DNA from: Burkholderiales bacterium
GTDB taxonomy: Bacteria > Pseudomonadota > Gammaproteobacteria > Burkholderiales > UBA6910
Assembly (NCBI GenBank): GCA_026005015.1
Contig: BPKG01000001.1
Coordinates: 687,501-751,500 of the forward strand
Reading direction: 5' to 3'
DNA length: 64,000 nt
Position 1 is the stretch's first letter. Each line of letters begins with the position of its first letter. Below are positions 47,875 through 56,649 of this stretch, one piece after another. Made by a program: the position numbers and the translations under genes. The notes under the pieces are model-generated. The model did not search any database and was not told the origin of the DNA. It saw only the letters and a program-made list of their open reading frames with translations.

Positions 47875-47920
47875 ACGTCCCCCGGGTCCAGGGGTCGGAT
47901 AGCGTAAAATTTCCATTTTT

Positions 47921-48700
47921 ATGTTTCGCGCCATGATCCCATCCCATCCGATCCGCCGGTCGCTGTGGGTTCTCGCGCTGGCCCTGCTCTCCGCCCTCGG
48001 CCACGCGGAAACGCTCCACGTCCGGGCCGTGGACGGCACCGCCATCCCGGTGACGCGGGAGGGCTCGGGGCCGGTGATCGCCTTATGGCTGCCCTCCGAG
48101 CACGGCTTGACCGCCGGGGACCGGGAAGCGGCCCGGGCCCTCGCCGGGCGGGGCTTCGAGGTGTGGCTCGCCGACCTGCACGCCGCCCGATTCCTTGCGG
48201 CCGTGCCCAGCCAGATGGACCAGATCCCCCCCTCCGATGCCGTGGCGGTGCTCGCCAAGGCCGTGGAGAGCTTGAAGCCCGTCGTGCTGATCGCCGAGGA
48301 ACGGGGAGCGGTCCTCGCCCTGGAGGCCGCCGACCTCTGGCGCCGGGAGGCGGGCGCTTCGGCCTCCATGCTCAAGGGGACCATTCTACTGTCTCCCAAC
48401 TTCTACGCCGCCACGCCCGATCCCGGCGAGGAGCCGCGCTACGTCCCGGCCGCGACGGCGAACCACCTCCCCGTGGCCATCATCCAACCCACCCTGTCGC
48501 CCTGGTACTGGTGGGTGGACGAGCTGAAAGCGCGCCTCGCACGCCACGGCGCGCCGGTGTACGTCTATTACCTCCAGACGGTGCGGGACCGCTTCTACTT
48601 CCGCGAGGACGCCACCGGGGACGAGCAGGCCATGGCCGCCAGGCTTCCCGCGGTGCTGGAGTCGGCGTGGAAAAAGATCAACGGGAGGAATCCGTCATGA
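47921..48700 (+). CDS. Exported alpha/beta-hydrolase-like protein without an obvious nucleophile
   Basis: Protein of 259 residues with an N-terminal signal (LWVLALALLSALGHA, then ETLHV). The fold resembles alpha/beta hydrolases (VIALWLPSEHGL and VVLIAEERGAVLAL), yet the nucleophile-elbow position reads AEERGA rather than GxSxG, so no catalytic serine is evident. It overlaps the TlpA-like gene as ATGA. I cannot assign a function; a non-catalytic envelope role or a different chemistry is possible. Confidence 0.7.
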   Translation: MFRAMIPSHPIRRSLWVLALALLSALGHAETLHVRAVDGTAIPVTREGSGPVIALWLPSEHGLTAGDREAARALAGRGFEVWLADLHAARFLAAVPSQMDQIPPSDAVAVLAKAVESLKPVVLIAEERGAVLALEAADLWRREAGASASMLKGTILLSPNFYAATPDPGEEPRYVPAATANHLPVAIIQPTLSPWYWWVDELKARLARHGAPVYVYYLQTVRDRFYFREDATGDEQAMAARLPAVLESAWKKINGRNPS

Positions 48701-49248
48701 GGAAGCCCGTCGCATGGATGATCCTGCTCCTCGCCTTGCCCTTGGCGGACATCGCCGATGGGCGGGAGTTGAAACCCCACGTCGGCGAAACCCCGCCTCT
48801 CGCCCTGCCGGACCTGAACGGGCGCGTGCATCGCCTGGAGGACTACCGGGGCCAGGTGGTGCTGGTCAACTTCTGGGCCACCTGGTGCCCGCCCTGCCGC
48901 GCGGAGATGCCCTCCATGCAGCGGCTCCAGGACAAGCTCGCCGGCCGGCCGTTCACCATCCTGGCGGTGGACATGGGCGAAACCGAGGCCGAGGTCCGGG
49001 ATTTTCTCAAGGAGGTACCGGTCCGCTTCCCCATCCTCCTGGACAAGGACGGCGCCGCCCTGAGGGCGTGGAAAGTGCGGGCCTTTCCCACCAGTTTCGT
49101 GGTGGACGCGGAAGGCCGGATCCGCTACTCCCTCTTCGGTGCCAAGGAGTGGGACGACCCGGACGCGCTGGAGAAGGTCGGCGCTTTAATCCAAGGGGCT
49201 TCGACCCGCCGGGCGGGCGGCGAGGGCCCCAAGACCCAAACCCGATGA
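48697..49248 (+). CDS. TlpA-like periplasmic thioredoxin
   Basis: Exported thioredoxin-fold protein of 183 residues, with a signal peptide (AWMILLLALPLADIADG) and the active site WCPPC (Cys64, Cys67) in FWATWCPPCRAEMP. TlpA-type proteins reduce disulfides in periplasmic proteins, for example for cytochrome maturation. The ATG overlaps the preceding hydrolase-like stop and the stop overlaps the fpr start, so three genes are linked. Confidence 0.9.
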   Translation: MRKPVAWMILLLALPLADIADGRELKPHVGETPPLALPDLNGRVHRLEDYRGQVVLVNFWATWCPPCRAEMPSMQRLQDKLAGRPFTILAVDMGETEAEVRDFLKEVPVRFPILLDKDGAALRAWKVRAFPTSFVVDAEGRIRYSLFGAKEWDDPDALEKVGALIQGASTRRAGGEGPKTQTR

Positions 49249-50078
49249 ACCGAACGGGCGCGATGGCCAGCGACGCCGAAAAAGGCACGGTGAGTCAGGC
49301 GAAATCGCAAGCGACCGGGCACCGCCCAGCGGCGGCCAAGTTCGTCGAAGGGCGGGTGGTGACCCTCAAGCCCTGGACCGAGCGGCTGTACTCGATCCAG
49401 GTGGAGGCGGCCGTGGAGCCCTTCCGGGCGGGACAATTCGGGCGCCTGGCGCTTCCCGGAGACGACGGCGAGATGATCGTCCGCCCCTACTCCTTCGTGA
49501 ACGCCCCTTTCGAACGGCCCCATGAGTTCTATTTCATCACCCTGGAGAACGGCCCCCTCACCCAGCGGCTGGTGAAGCTGCGTACGGGAGATCCCATCTG
49601 GATCGCTCCCCGGGCCTCGGGCTTCATGACCCTCGCTGACATCCAGGACGCGGACTTCCTGTGGCTCCTCTCCACCGGCACCGCCCTCGGCCCGTTCCTC
49701 TCCATCTGCAAGACGGAGGAACCCTGGCGGCGATTCAAGAAGGTGGTGCTGGCCCACGCGGTACGCTACGCGAAGGAGCTCACCTACCAGGAGACGGTGC
49801 GGGCCATCGCCGAGCGGCGGGGAAGCCAGTTCGTTTACGTGCCCTTCGTCACCCGGGAGGATACGGACTTCGCCCTCAAGGCCCGGGTTCCCCAGGCGAT
49901 CCAGGACGGGCGGCTGGAAGCCCGGGCGGGCGTGCCCCTCGCCGCCGAAGGCTCCCAGGTCATGATCTGCGGCAACCCGGACATGGTGAGCGACACCAGT
50001 GCCGTGCTGGAGGCCCGGGGCTTCAAGAAAAACCGGCGCAAGGACCCCGGCCAGATCACCGTGGAGAACTACTGGTAG
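49245..50078 (+). CDS. fpr: Ferredoxin--NADP reductase
   Basis: FAD flavoprotein of 277 residues that moves electrons between NADPH and ferredoxin or flavodoxin. The FAD motif RPYSFVN, the NADP-binding GTALGPF and the C-terminal VENYW identify the bacterial Fpr subclass. The first 30 residues are a variable extension; the ATG at 49245 overlaps the TlpA stop, and an ATG at 49263 is possible. It ends convergent to the MFS gene pair. Confidence 0.93.
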   Translation: MNRTGAMASDAEKGTVSQAKSQATGHRPAAAKFVEGRVVTLKPWTERLYSIQVEAAVEPFRAGQFGRLALPGDDGEMIVRPYSFVNAPFERPHEFYFITLENGPLTQRLVKLRTGDPIWIAPRASGFMTLADIQDADFLWLLSTGTALGPFLSICKTEEPWRRFKKVVLAHAVRYAKELTYQETVRAIAERRGSQFVYVPFVTREDTDFALKARVPQAIQDGRLEARAGVPLAAEGSQVMICGNPDMVSDTSAVLEARGFKKNRRKDPGQITVENYW

Positions 50079-50123
50079 GCCGCTGCGGCAGGCGAGGCGG
50101 GTGGGCCGGCACCCCGGACCGCT

Positions 50124-50309
50124 TCAGCACAGCCGCAGGTTGGAAAACCACAAAAGGGCGTCTGGGTCCAGGTAGCCGCGGAAGGCCCACACCCCGAGGG
50201 TGGTGAGCGCCACCACCAGCGCCACCGCCACCCAGGCCCAGGGGCTCCCGTCCAGTGCGGTTTTCATGGCCCGCGGGAGCCCGAAGACTTCCCCATGCCT
50301 CGAAGTCAT
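50124..50309 (-). CDS. Small single-pass membrane protein coupled to an MFS gene
   Basis: 61-residue product with one clear hydrophobic helix (AWVAVALVVALTTLGVWAF) and a short tail. Its ATG overlaps the MFS stop (ATGA, 50306-50309), the arrangement used by translationally coupled genes. No family is recognised. It could be a transporter accessory peptide or a spurious frame; placement favours a real gene. Confidence 0.5.
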   Translation of the reverse strand: MTSRHGEVFGLPRAMKTALDGSPWAWVAVALVVALTTLGVWAFRGYLDPDALLWFSNLRLC

Positions 50310-51556
50310 TTCACTGGCGCTCCGGCGAAAGAGGCGGGTCTCAGCTCCCGGTCGTCGATGGGCCAGTGCAGGAGGGCCGCCAGCACCCCCAGGCCGATGG
50401 TGATGGCCCAGACCGCGTCGTAGGTGCCGGTCAGGTCGAACAGAAAACCGCCCAGCCACACGCCCATGAAGCTTCCCACCTGATGGCCGAGAAACACGAA
50501 GCCGAACAAGGTCGAGAGATATTTTACGCCGAAGATCTGGGCCACGACCCCGTTGGTGAGGGGCACGGTGCTCAGCCACAGGAGCCCCATTCCGGCGGCG
50601 AACAGGTAGACGGAAACCTCGGTGATGGGGACGAGCAGGAACACCGAGATCACCCCCGCCCGGACGAGGTAGATGCCCGCCAGGAGGTATTTCTTCCGGT
50701 AGTGCCCGCCCAGCCACCCGGCCGCGTAGGTGCCCACGATGTTGAACAGCCCGATCAGGGCCAGCGCCATCATCCCCACCCGGGCGGGCAGTCCCTGGTC
50801 GGTCAAGAAGGCCGGAAGATGCACGGCGATGAACACCACCTGAAAACCGCACACGAAGAAGCCGAAGCACAGAAGCCGGAAACCCGAGTGCCCGCCCGCC
50901 TCCACCAGCGCCTCCCGCATCGTCTGCCCCGAAAGGGCGCCAGCGGTCCCGCCGTCCCGGCGCTCCGCCAAGGCCGCGGAGAGGGGCGCCATGAACGCCG
51001 CCAGGACGGCGAGGATCAAGAGCGCCTCGAACCAGCCCAACGCCCCGATCAAGGACTGCTCCACCGGCAGCATGATGAACTGGCCGAAGGAACCGGCGGC
51101 CCCGGCAATGCCGAAGGCCATGCTGCGCTTGTGGGGCGGAAAGGCCCGGCCGAGGGCTCCGTAGACCACCGAAAAGGCCGTACCCGAGAGCCCGAGCCCG
51201 ATGAGCAGCCCGGCGCTCAAGGAAAGGGTGAGCGGGCTGTCCGAGTAGGCCATCAGGGCCAGGCCCAGGGCATAGAGCACGCCGCCCGCGGCCAGCACCC
51301 GCCCCGTCCCGAACCGGTCGGCCACCATGCCGGCGAAGGGCTGCGCCAGGCCCCAGACCAGGTTCTGGAGCGCGATGGCGAAGGCGAACACTTCCCGGCC
51401 CCAGCCGTACTCGCCGCTCATGGGCTGGAGAAACAGCCCGAACCCGTGGCGAATGCCCAGGGAAAGGGTCAGGATCACGCCGCCGAAGAGAAGGGCGACG
51501 GCGGGGGTGCGCCAGGATCCTCTCACGTTTCTCACCTCTGGCAAGGACGCGCTCAT
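50306..51556 (-). CDS. MFS permease
   Basis: Twelve-helix major facilitator superfamily transporter of 416 residues. The first loop after helix 2 has GMVADRFGTGRVLAAG, the MFS-specific motif, and LSLGIRHGFGLFLQPMSGEY in helix 1. The protein resembles monocarboxylate-type porters. ATG at 51556 was chosen as the start of hydrophobic similarity; the frame extends upstream. Substrate unknown, though a D-lactate dehydrogenase gene is divergent from it. Confidence 0.87.
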   Translation of the reverse strand: MSASLPEVRNVRGSWRTPAVALLFGGVILTLSLGIRHGFGLFLQPMSGEYGWGREVFAFAIALQNLVWGLAQPFAGMVADRFGTGRVLAAGGVLYALGLALMAYSDSPLTLSLSAGLLIGLGLSGTAFSVVYGALGRAFPPHKRSMAFGIAGAAGSFGQFIMLPVEQSLIGALGWFEALLILAVLAAFMAPLSAALAERRDGGTAGALSGQTMREALVEAGGHSGFRLLCFGFFVCGFQVVFIAVHLPAFLTDQGLPARVGMMALALIGLFNIVGTYAAGWLGGHYRKKYLLAGIYLVRAGVISVFLLVPITEVSVYLFAAGMGLLWLSTVPLTNGVVAQIFGVKYLSTLFGFVFLGHQVGSFMGVWLGGFLFDLTGTYDAVWAITIGLGVLAALLHWPIDDRELRPASFAGAPVK

Positions 51557-51924
51557 GGAATCAGGAGTATAGGCCTGCCCGCCGCCGGGACAAGGAACAG
51601 ATCCCCGGCCGAGCGTTGCCCCTCTGTGCCGGTGCGAGCGCCGGAACGGCGCCCACCGGGTCCGTCCCGTAGGCGGGGTAGACGAACGAAAGTGTAACAG
51701 ACCTGCGACATCTTCCAGCGCGAAAACGCTTGCCTCATGCCAAACGAATAGGGATGTGGAAAAGCCGCGTGAGAAATCGCTGGGATTTTTTCCCGCATGC
51801 GCTGGTGCACTCCTGCACGATGCCCCAGGCCCCGCCAAGCTTGACCCTGCCGCATGACTCTGTACCGCCTGATGGCCAAACACGGGCTCAAGCATTGAGC
51901 TCCGTTTGCGTTTAGAATCGTCCC
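51557..51924. other. Divergent intergenic region, 368 bases
   Basis: Separates the MFS permease and D-lactate dehydrogenase genes, so it should hold both promoters. The clearest motif is GCGAAAACGCTTGCC near 51719, similar to half of a LacI/GalR-type operator, but no such regulator is nearby. TAGAAT at 51913-51918 is too close to the ATG at 51925 to be its -10. I see no RNA gene or repeat. Confidence 0.5.
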
Positions 51925-53346
51925 ATGTTGCCGCGAGACCTATCCATGGGCCGTTCAACTCCGCTTCCCGACGATCTTCTCGACGACCTTCGTGCGATCG
52001 TGAGCAACCGTCTCTCCACGTCGGCCGCGGTTCGCGCCCATCACGGCAAGGACGAGTCGTATCATGCCCCTCGGCCCCCCGACGCGGTGGTGTTTCCCGA
52101 GAGCACGGAAGAGGTGCGGGCCATCGTGGCTGCCTGCCGTCGCCACCGGGTACCCATCGTGCCCTTCGGCGCCGGCACGTCGGTGGAGGGCCAGGTCCTC
52201 GCCACCCATGGGGGCGTGTGCGTGGATTTCACCCGCATGGATCGCATCCTGGCGGTGCATCCCGAAGACCTGGACGCCACGGTGCAGGCCGGCGTCACCC
52301 GGGAGCAATTGAACGACCATCTGCGGCACACGGGGCTTTTCTTTCCCATCGACCCGGGGGCCAACGCTACCCTGGGCGGCATGGCCTCCACCCGCGCTTC
52401 CGGCACCAACGCCGTGCGCTACGGCACCATGCGGGAGAACGTGCTGGGGCTCACCGTGGTCACTGCCAGCGGCCGGGTGGTGCGCACCGCCCGGCGCGCC
52501 CGCAAGAGCGCCGCGGGCTACGATCTCACGCGTCTCTTCGTGGGCGCCGAGGGCACCTTGGGGCTCATCACCGAGGTGAGCCTGCGGCTTCACCCGGTGC
52601 CCGAGGCCATCTCCGCCGCCGTCTGTCCTTTCCCCAGCGTGAGCTCCGCCGTCGCCACGGTGATCCAGACCATCCAGTCGGGCATTCCCATCGCCCGCAG
52701 CGAGCTGCTGGACGCGTTGACCATGCAGGCGGTCAACCGCTACGCAAAAACCGGGTACCGGGAGGCGCCCACCCTGTTCCTGGAATTCCATGGAACCGAA
52801 GCGGGGGTGGCGGAGCAGGCCCGCGCCGTAGAGGCCATCGCCCGGGAGCACGGCGGCGTGGATTTCCAATGGGCCACCCGGCCCGAAGAGCGCAGCCGCC
52901 TGTGGAAAGCCCGGCACGAGGCGTACCCCGCCTGCCTGCAGCTCGTTCCCGGCCGCCGGGCCCTGGTAACCGACGTGTGCGTTCCCATTTCGCGGCTGGC
53001 CGAATGCATCGAGACCACCTTGGAGGACATCGCCCGGACGCCCCTGCCGGTGCCTCTCTTCGGTCACGTGGGCGACGGCAATTTCCACTTGATCGTCCTG
53101 GTGGATCCCCAGGACCCCGGGCACCTCAGGGAAGCGCGGACCCTCAACCACCGGCTGGTGGAGCGGGCCCTGGCTCTGGACGGAACCTGCACCGGCGAGC
53201 ACGGCGTCGGCGTCGGCAAGCGCGACTACCTGCGGGAGGAGCTGGGGGATGCCGTGGACCTGATGGCCGCCATCAAGCTAGCCCTGGACCCGGACAACCT
53301 GTTCAACCCGGGCAAGATCCTGCCGGAGGACGCCGCCGGTGGGTGA
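51925..53346 (+). CDS. FAD-binding D-lactate dehydrogenase/glycolate oxidase-type protein
   Basis: Flavin oxidoreductase of 473 residues in the GlcD/D-lactate dehydrogenase (cytochrome) group. The FAD-binding PCMH segment has PIVPFGAGTSVEGQ and DPGANATLGGMASTRASGTN; the C-terminal domain has PLFGHVGDGNFH and CTGEHGVGVGKRDYL, whose histidines bind metal or substrate. It probably oxidises D-lactate or a related 2-hydroxyacid. Starts at 51925 or 51946 are both possible. It overlaps the aldolase gene by 8 nt. Confidence 0.88.
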   Translation: MLPRDLSMGRSTPLPDDLLDDLRAIVSNRLSTSAAVRAHHGKDESYHAPRPPDAVVFPESTEEVRAIVAACRRHRVPIVPFGAGTSVEGQVLATHGGVCVDFTRMDRILAVHPEDLDATVQAGVTREQLNDHLRHTGLFFPIDPGANATLGGMASTRASGTNAVRYGTMRENVLGLTVVTASGRVVRTARRARKSAAGYDLTRLFVGAEGTLGLITEVSLRLHPVPEAISAAVCPFPSVSSAVATVIQTIQSGIPIARSELLDALTMQAVNRYAKTGYREAPTLFLEFHGTEAGVAEQARAVEAIAREHGGVDFQWATRPEERSRLWKARHEAYPACLQLVPGRRALVTDVCVPISRLAECIETTLEDIARTPLPVPLFGHVGDGNFHLIVLVDPQDPGHLREARTLNHRLVERALALDGTCTGEHGVGVGKRDYLREELGDAVDLMAAIKLALDPDNLFNPGKILPEDAAGG

Positions 53347-54067
53347 TCCGTTGAAGCAGGCGCGCATCGATCTCGCCGCCGCCCTGCGCGCGGCCGAGGC
53401 GTTGGGCTTCCACGAAGGCGTGTGCAATCACTTCAGCGTCAAGGCCCCGGGCGCGGCCGATCGTTTTCTCGTCAACCCGTTCGGCCTCCACTGGCGCGAG
53501 ATCACCGCGAGCCGCCTGCTCCTGGTGGACGCGGAGGGCCGGGTGCTGGAGGGGGAAGGCCGGGTGGAGAAGACGGCGCTCTGCATCCATACCGCCCTCC
53601 ACCGCCGCAACCCCCGCGCCGCCTGCGTGCTCCACACCCACATGCCCTACGCCACGGCGCTGGCCATGACGGAGGGCGGCGAGCTTCTCCCCGCGGGGCA
53701 GAACGCCCTGCGCTTCTACGGCGACATCGCCTACGACGACGCCTACAACGGGCTGGCGCTGGACGAATCGGAGGGGGACCGCATCGCCGCCGCGCTGGGC
53801 GATAAGCGCGTCCTCTTCCTCGCCAATCACGGCGTCATCGTGGTGGGGAAGAGCGTCGCCGCCGCCTTCGACGACCTCTACTACCTGGAGCGGGCGGCCC
53901 AGGCCCAGGTGCTGGCCCTGTCCACGGGGCTGCCCTTGAGGCGCGTGCCGGACGAGATCGCCCGCCGCACCTTCCAGGAATTCACTTCCACCGACAGCTA
54001 TGCGATCCTCCACTTCGAGGCGCTGAAGCGGCTCCTGGCCGGGGTCGATCCCGATTACACCGCCTGA
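53339..54067 (+). CDS. Class II aldolase/adducin family protein
   Basis: Zinc-dependent class II aldolase-fold protein of 242 residues. Zinc histidines occur in VLHTHMPYATAL and later in LANHGVIVVG; the phosphate-like site NHFSVKAPG is near the start. Substrate not evident. GTG at 53339 overlaps the dehydrogenase stop region, so both enzymes are co-translated and may treat one substrate sequence, for example a hydroxyacid and a ketose-like compound. That link is inferred. Confidence 0.86.
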   Translation: MGDPLKQARIDLAAALRAAEALGFHEGVCNHFSVKAPGAADRFLVNPFGLHWREITASRLLLVDAEGRVLEGEGRVEKTALCIHTALHRRNPRAACVLHTHMPYATALAMTEGGELLPAGQNALRFYGDIAYDDAYNGLALDESEGDRIAAALGDKRVLFLANHGVIVVGKSVAAAFDDLYYLERAAQAQVLALSTGLPLRRVPDEIARRTFQEFTSTDSYAILHFEALKRLLAGVDPDYTA

Positions 54068-54154
54068 AGTTTCTGTCGCCCCCGCTCGGCTGCACCAGGG
54101 GCCGGGGCTCTGCTATCCTTCGCCGGGAGGCCGACCCTCCCGGAGGACAGGACC

Positions 54155-55510
54155 TTGGACGCGCCCCACCCCTATTCCGCCTGGCTGCTGAATCCCTTGC
54201 CCGAGCGGGAAGCCCTGGTGAACGAGCTGCACGCGCGGCCCTTCATGGCGCTGCGCGCGCCCCTGGAGGCATCCCACCTCGCGGTGCTTTCCGGCGAGCT
54301 GGAAAACGAGCGCAACCGGGAACATCTCGCCGAGCTGTGTCGCCGCTTCGGCACCGCGCCGCCAGCGTCGGCGGCGAACTACCATGTGGCCGACCTGGGG
54401 GAAGCGCTCGTGCGCTGGGAGCGGCATACCGAGTTCACCACCTACACCTTCTACCGGCAACGACCCTTCGCCGAGCCGTTCCGGGATCCGGCCATCGCCC
54501 ACGTCCCGGCGGACTGGCTGCGCCAATTGCCGGGCCAGCTCCTGGTGGCGGTGCATCTCGCCCTGGAGAACGCCGCCGCGCAAGAGCGGGATGCGGCGAA
54601 CCTGGCAGCCTTGTGCGGCTCCGACCGCTACGTGGGCTCCCTCATGGCCGGCGGCAAAGCTATCGCCTGGAGCGACTTCCGGCTCAACGCGGACGGCTTC
54701 GTCCGCATCCTGGCCCGGGACCGGGGGCTCAACGACCGCCAGGCGGGCCGGCTGGTGCAGCGGCTGCTGGAGGTGGAAACCTACCGCACGGCGGCCCTGC
54801 TCGCCTTTCCCCTGGCGCTGAAAATCCGCCCCCGGCTGCGGGAGCTGGAGCTGGAGCTGACCGGGCTCACCAGCCGGATCGCCGAGGTCAAGGACTTGGA
54901 GACGGAACAGGCGCTGCTCGCGGCGCTCACCCGCCTGGACGCGGAAACGGCGCGGCTCGCAAGCCAGACCAGCTATCGCTTCGGCGCCGCCCGGGCCTAT
55001 TACAGCCTGGTGCGCCGGCGCATCGCCGAACTGCGGGAGAGCCGCATCGAGGGGCTCCAGACCTGGAGCGAGTTCATGGACCGGCGGCTCGCCCCAGCCA
55101 TGGAGACTTGCGAGTCGGTCAGCGCCCGGATCAACGCCCTGGCGGTGCGGGTCGCCCAAGCGGGCAACTCCCTGCGTACCGTGGTAGATGTGGCCCTCCA
55201 GGCCCAGAACCGGGACCTGCTGCGCTCCATGAACCGCCGGGCGCAACTGCAGCTCCGGCTGCAGCAGACGGTGGAGGGCCTCTCGGTGGTGGCCATCAGC
55301 TACTATGCCATCGGGTTACTGGGGTACGGCTTCAAAGGTCTTGCCAACTTCTTCCCGGGCCTTGACCCTGAGCTGCTCCAGGCGGGAAGCCTCCTGGTGG
55401 TGGTGCCCCTGGTGTGGGCCGGGGTCCGGCGCCTGCGGCACCTGGTCATGCCCGAGCCCGGACCGCCTTCAATCGATCGCGATCAAGCGCGCCCTTCCAT
55501 GCGCTCGTAA
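54155..55510 (+). CDS. DUF3422 membrane-anchored protein
   Basis: Protein of 451 residues matching DUF3422, with the N-terminal motif LVNELHARPFMALRAP and a later helical and membrane-spanning part (SYYAIGLLGYGFKGL; LLVVVPLVWAGVRRLRHLV). Function unknown; the family is frequent in proteobacteria. TTG at 54155 has GGAGG about nine bases before it, and no better ATG exists. It overlaps the 3' end of a minus-strand remnant. Confidence 0.85.
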   Translation: MDAPHPYSAWLLNPLPEREALVNELHARPFMALRAPLEASHLAVLSGELENERNREHLAELCRRFGTAPPASAANYHVADLGEALVRWERHTEFTTYTFYRQRPFAEPFRDPAIAHVPADWLRQLPGQLLVAVHLALENAAAQERDAANLAALCGSDRYVGSLMAGGKAIAWSDFRLNADGFVRILARDRGLNDRQAGRLVQRLLEVETYRTAALLAFPLALKIRPRLRELELELTGLTSRIAEVKDLETEQALLAALTRLDAETARLASQTSYRFGAARAYYSLVRRRIAELRESRIEGLQTWSEFMDRRLAPAMETCESVSARINALAVRVAQAGNSLRTVVDVALQAQNRDLLRSMNRRAQLQLRLQQTVEGLSVVAISYYAIGLLGYGFKGLANFFPGLDPELLQAGSLLVVVPLVWAGVRRLRHLVMPEPGPPSIDRDQARPSMRS

Positions 55511-55912
55511 AGGGCATCGGGGTCCGTCAATTCCACCCCCGGGCGCAGCCGCCCGCGCACCGTGACCCACTTCAACTTGAACGACCGATTGCGGGCCGCC
55601 TTCTCGCGAACGCGAATCGCTCACCTCAGAGCTCGCGAGCGCTCCCGCGCCTGCTCGAGCGCCTGCTCGAACGCCCGCGCCACGCACCAGCCCACAGGCG
55701 TAACGGCGCCCGCGTACCTGGCCGAAGGACCCGGGGCGAAGGCCACGGTCACCGTTCGAGCCCCACGGAGTGGTTCACCCAGAAACGGCTCCGCACCCAC
55801 CCGCCCCGGTAGGGAGCGCTGGACAGGACCGGGCGACAAGCGCCGAGCTCGACCACCAGCGCGCCGCTTGCGAGCGTTACGCGAAAAGGCGCGGGTAGGG
55901 TGTCGAACATGG
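55483..55912 (-). pseudogene. Frameshifted remnant, possibly CbiZ-like
   Basis: Only fragments can be read, in different frames, on the minus strand: RVTLASGALVVELGACRPVL and SSAPYRGG, then VRSRFWVNHSVGLER, then YAGAVTPVGWCVARAFEQ, and finally FKLKWVTVRGRLRPGVELTD with PDALYERM before a TGA at 55483-55485. The first parts resemble the N-terminus of adenosylcobinamide amidohydrolase CbiZ; I do not recognise the rest. It lies directly downstream of cobS, which fits a cobalamin salvage gene. Several frame changes are needed, so it is broken or misread. Confidence 0.35.
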
Positions 55913-55917
55913 TGGGC

Positions 55918-56646
55918 CTACGTCACGGCCACCATCAGCACCGCGGCCTCGGCGATTTCGATGAGCGCGCCGGCGGTGTCGCCGGTCGTGCCCTGGAGGC
56001 GCGCCATCATGAGCCAGCGCAGCAGGGCGAATACAAGGCCGGCTATCGCCACAATCACTAAGCCGCGTTCCGCGTTCAGCACCAGGATCGCCACCACGGC
56101 CGCACCGGTGCTGACGATGGCCTGGCGCCGCGGCAGATGGGCCGCCAGGGCGCTACCCAGGCCCCCCGGGCGCACATAGGGTGTGGTCAGGAACAGCACG
56201 GGAACCAGGGCCCGGCCGGCGAGCGGAGCGGCCAAGAGCGCGGGCCAAGCGCCGCCTTCCATCGCGGCCTCCAGGGCAGCGAACTTGGCGATCAGCACCA
56301 CCGCCACCGCCACGATGGCCGCAGCGCCCCGGTGCGGGTCCTTCATGATGGCAAGCGTCCGGCCGGGGTCGCCGTGCCCTCCCAGCCACGCATCGGCGCT
56401 GTCGGCAAGTCCATCCAGGTGCAGCGTGCCCGTGGCCGCGACCCACAGAGCGAGGAGCAGGGCGGCAGCGATGCCGGGGGACGCGCCTTGCAGCATCCAG
56501 CCGAGGCCCGCCAGCAGGCCCCCCAGCAGGAGCCCGATGGCGGGGTACCAGACGATGGAGCGGCCCACGTCCTCCTCCCGCCAATCTCCCCGCGGGACGG
56601 GAAGGCGGGTCAGGAACTGGAGCGCGATCAGGAACGGCTGGAACAT
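55918..56646 (-). CDS. cobS: Adenosylcobinamide-GDP ribazoletransferase
   Basis: Membrane enzyme joining adenosylcobinamide-GDP and alpha-ribazole to make adenosylcobalamin or its phosphate. The 242-residue protein has FLTRLPVP near the start, the catalytic DGLADSADAWLGG with acidic residues, and several hydrophobic helices. It starts three bases after the cobC stop. It is the last intact gene of the cobalamin operon. Confidence 0.94.
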   Translation of the reverse strand: MFQPFLIALQFLTRLPVPRGDWREEDVGRSIVWYPAIGLLLGGLLAGLGWMLQGASPGIAAALLLALWVAATGTLHLDGLADSADAWLGGHGDPGRTLAIMKDPHRGAAAIVAVAVVLIAKFAALEAAMEGGAWPALLAAPLAGRALVPVLFLTTPYVRPGGLGSALAAHLPRRQAIVSTGAAVVAILVLNAERGLVIVAIAGLVFALLRWLMMARLQGTTGDTAGALIEIAEAAVLMVAVT

Positions 56647-56649
56647 CGC

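Noticed and set aside
55647-55670. Tandem GCGCCTGCTCGA repeat as a CRISPR or minisatellite
   Set aside because: Only two copies of 12 bp with no spacers. It can be read as an Ala/Glu/Arg-rich helix in the remnant gene.
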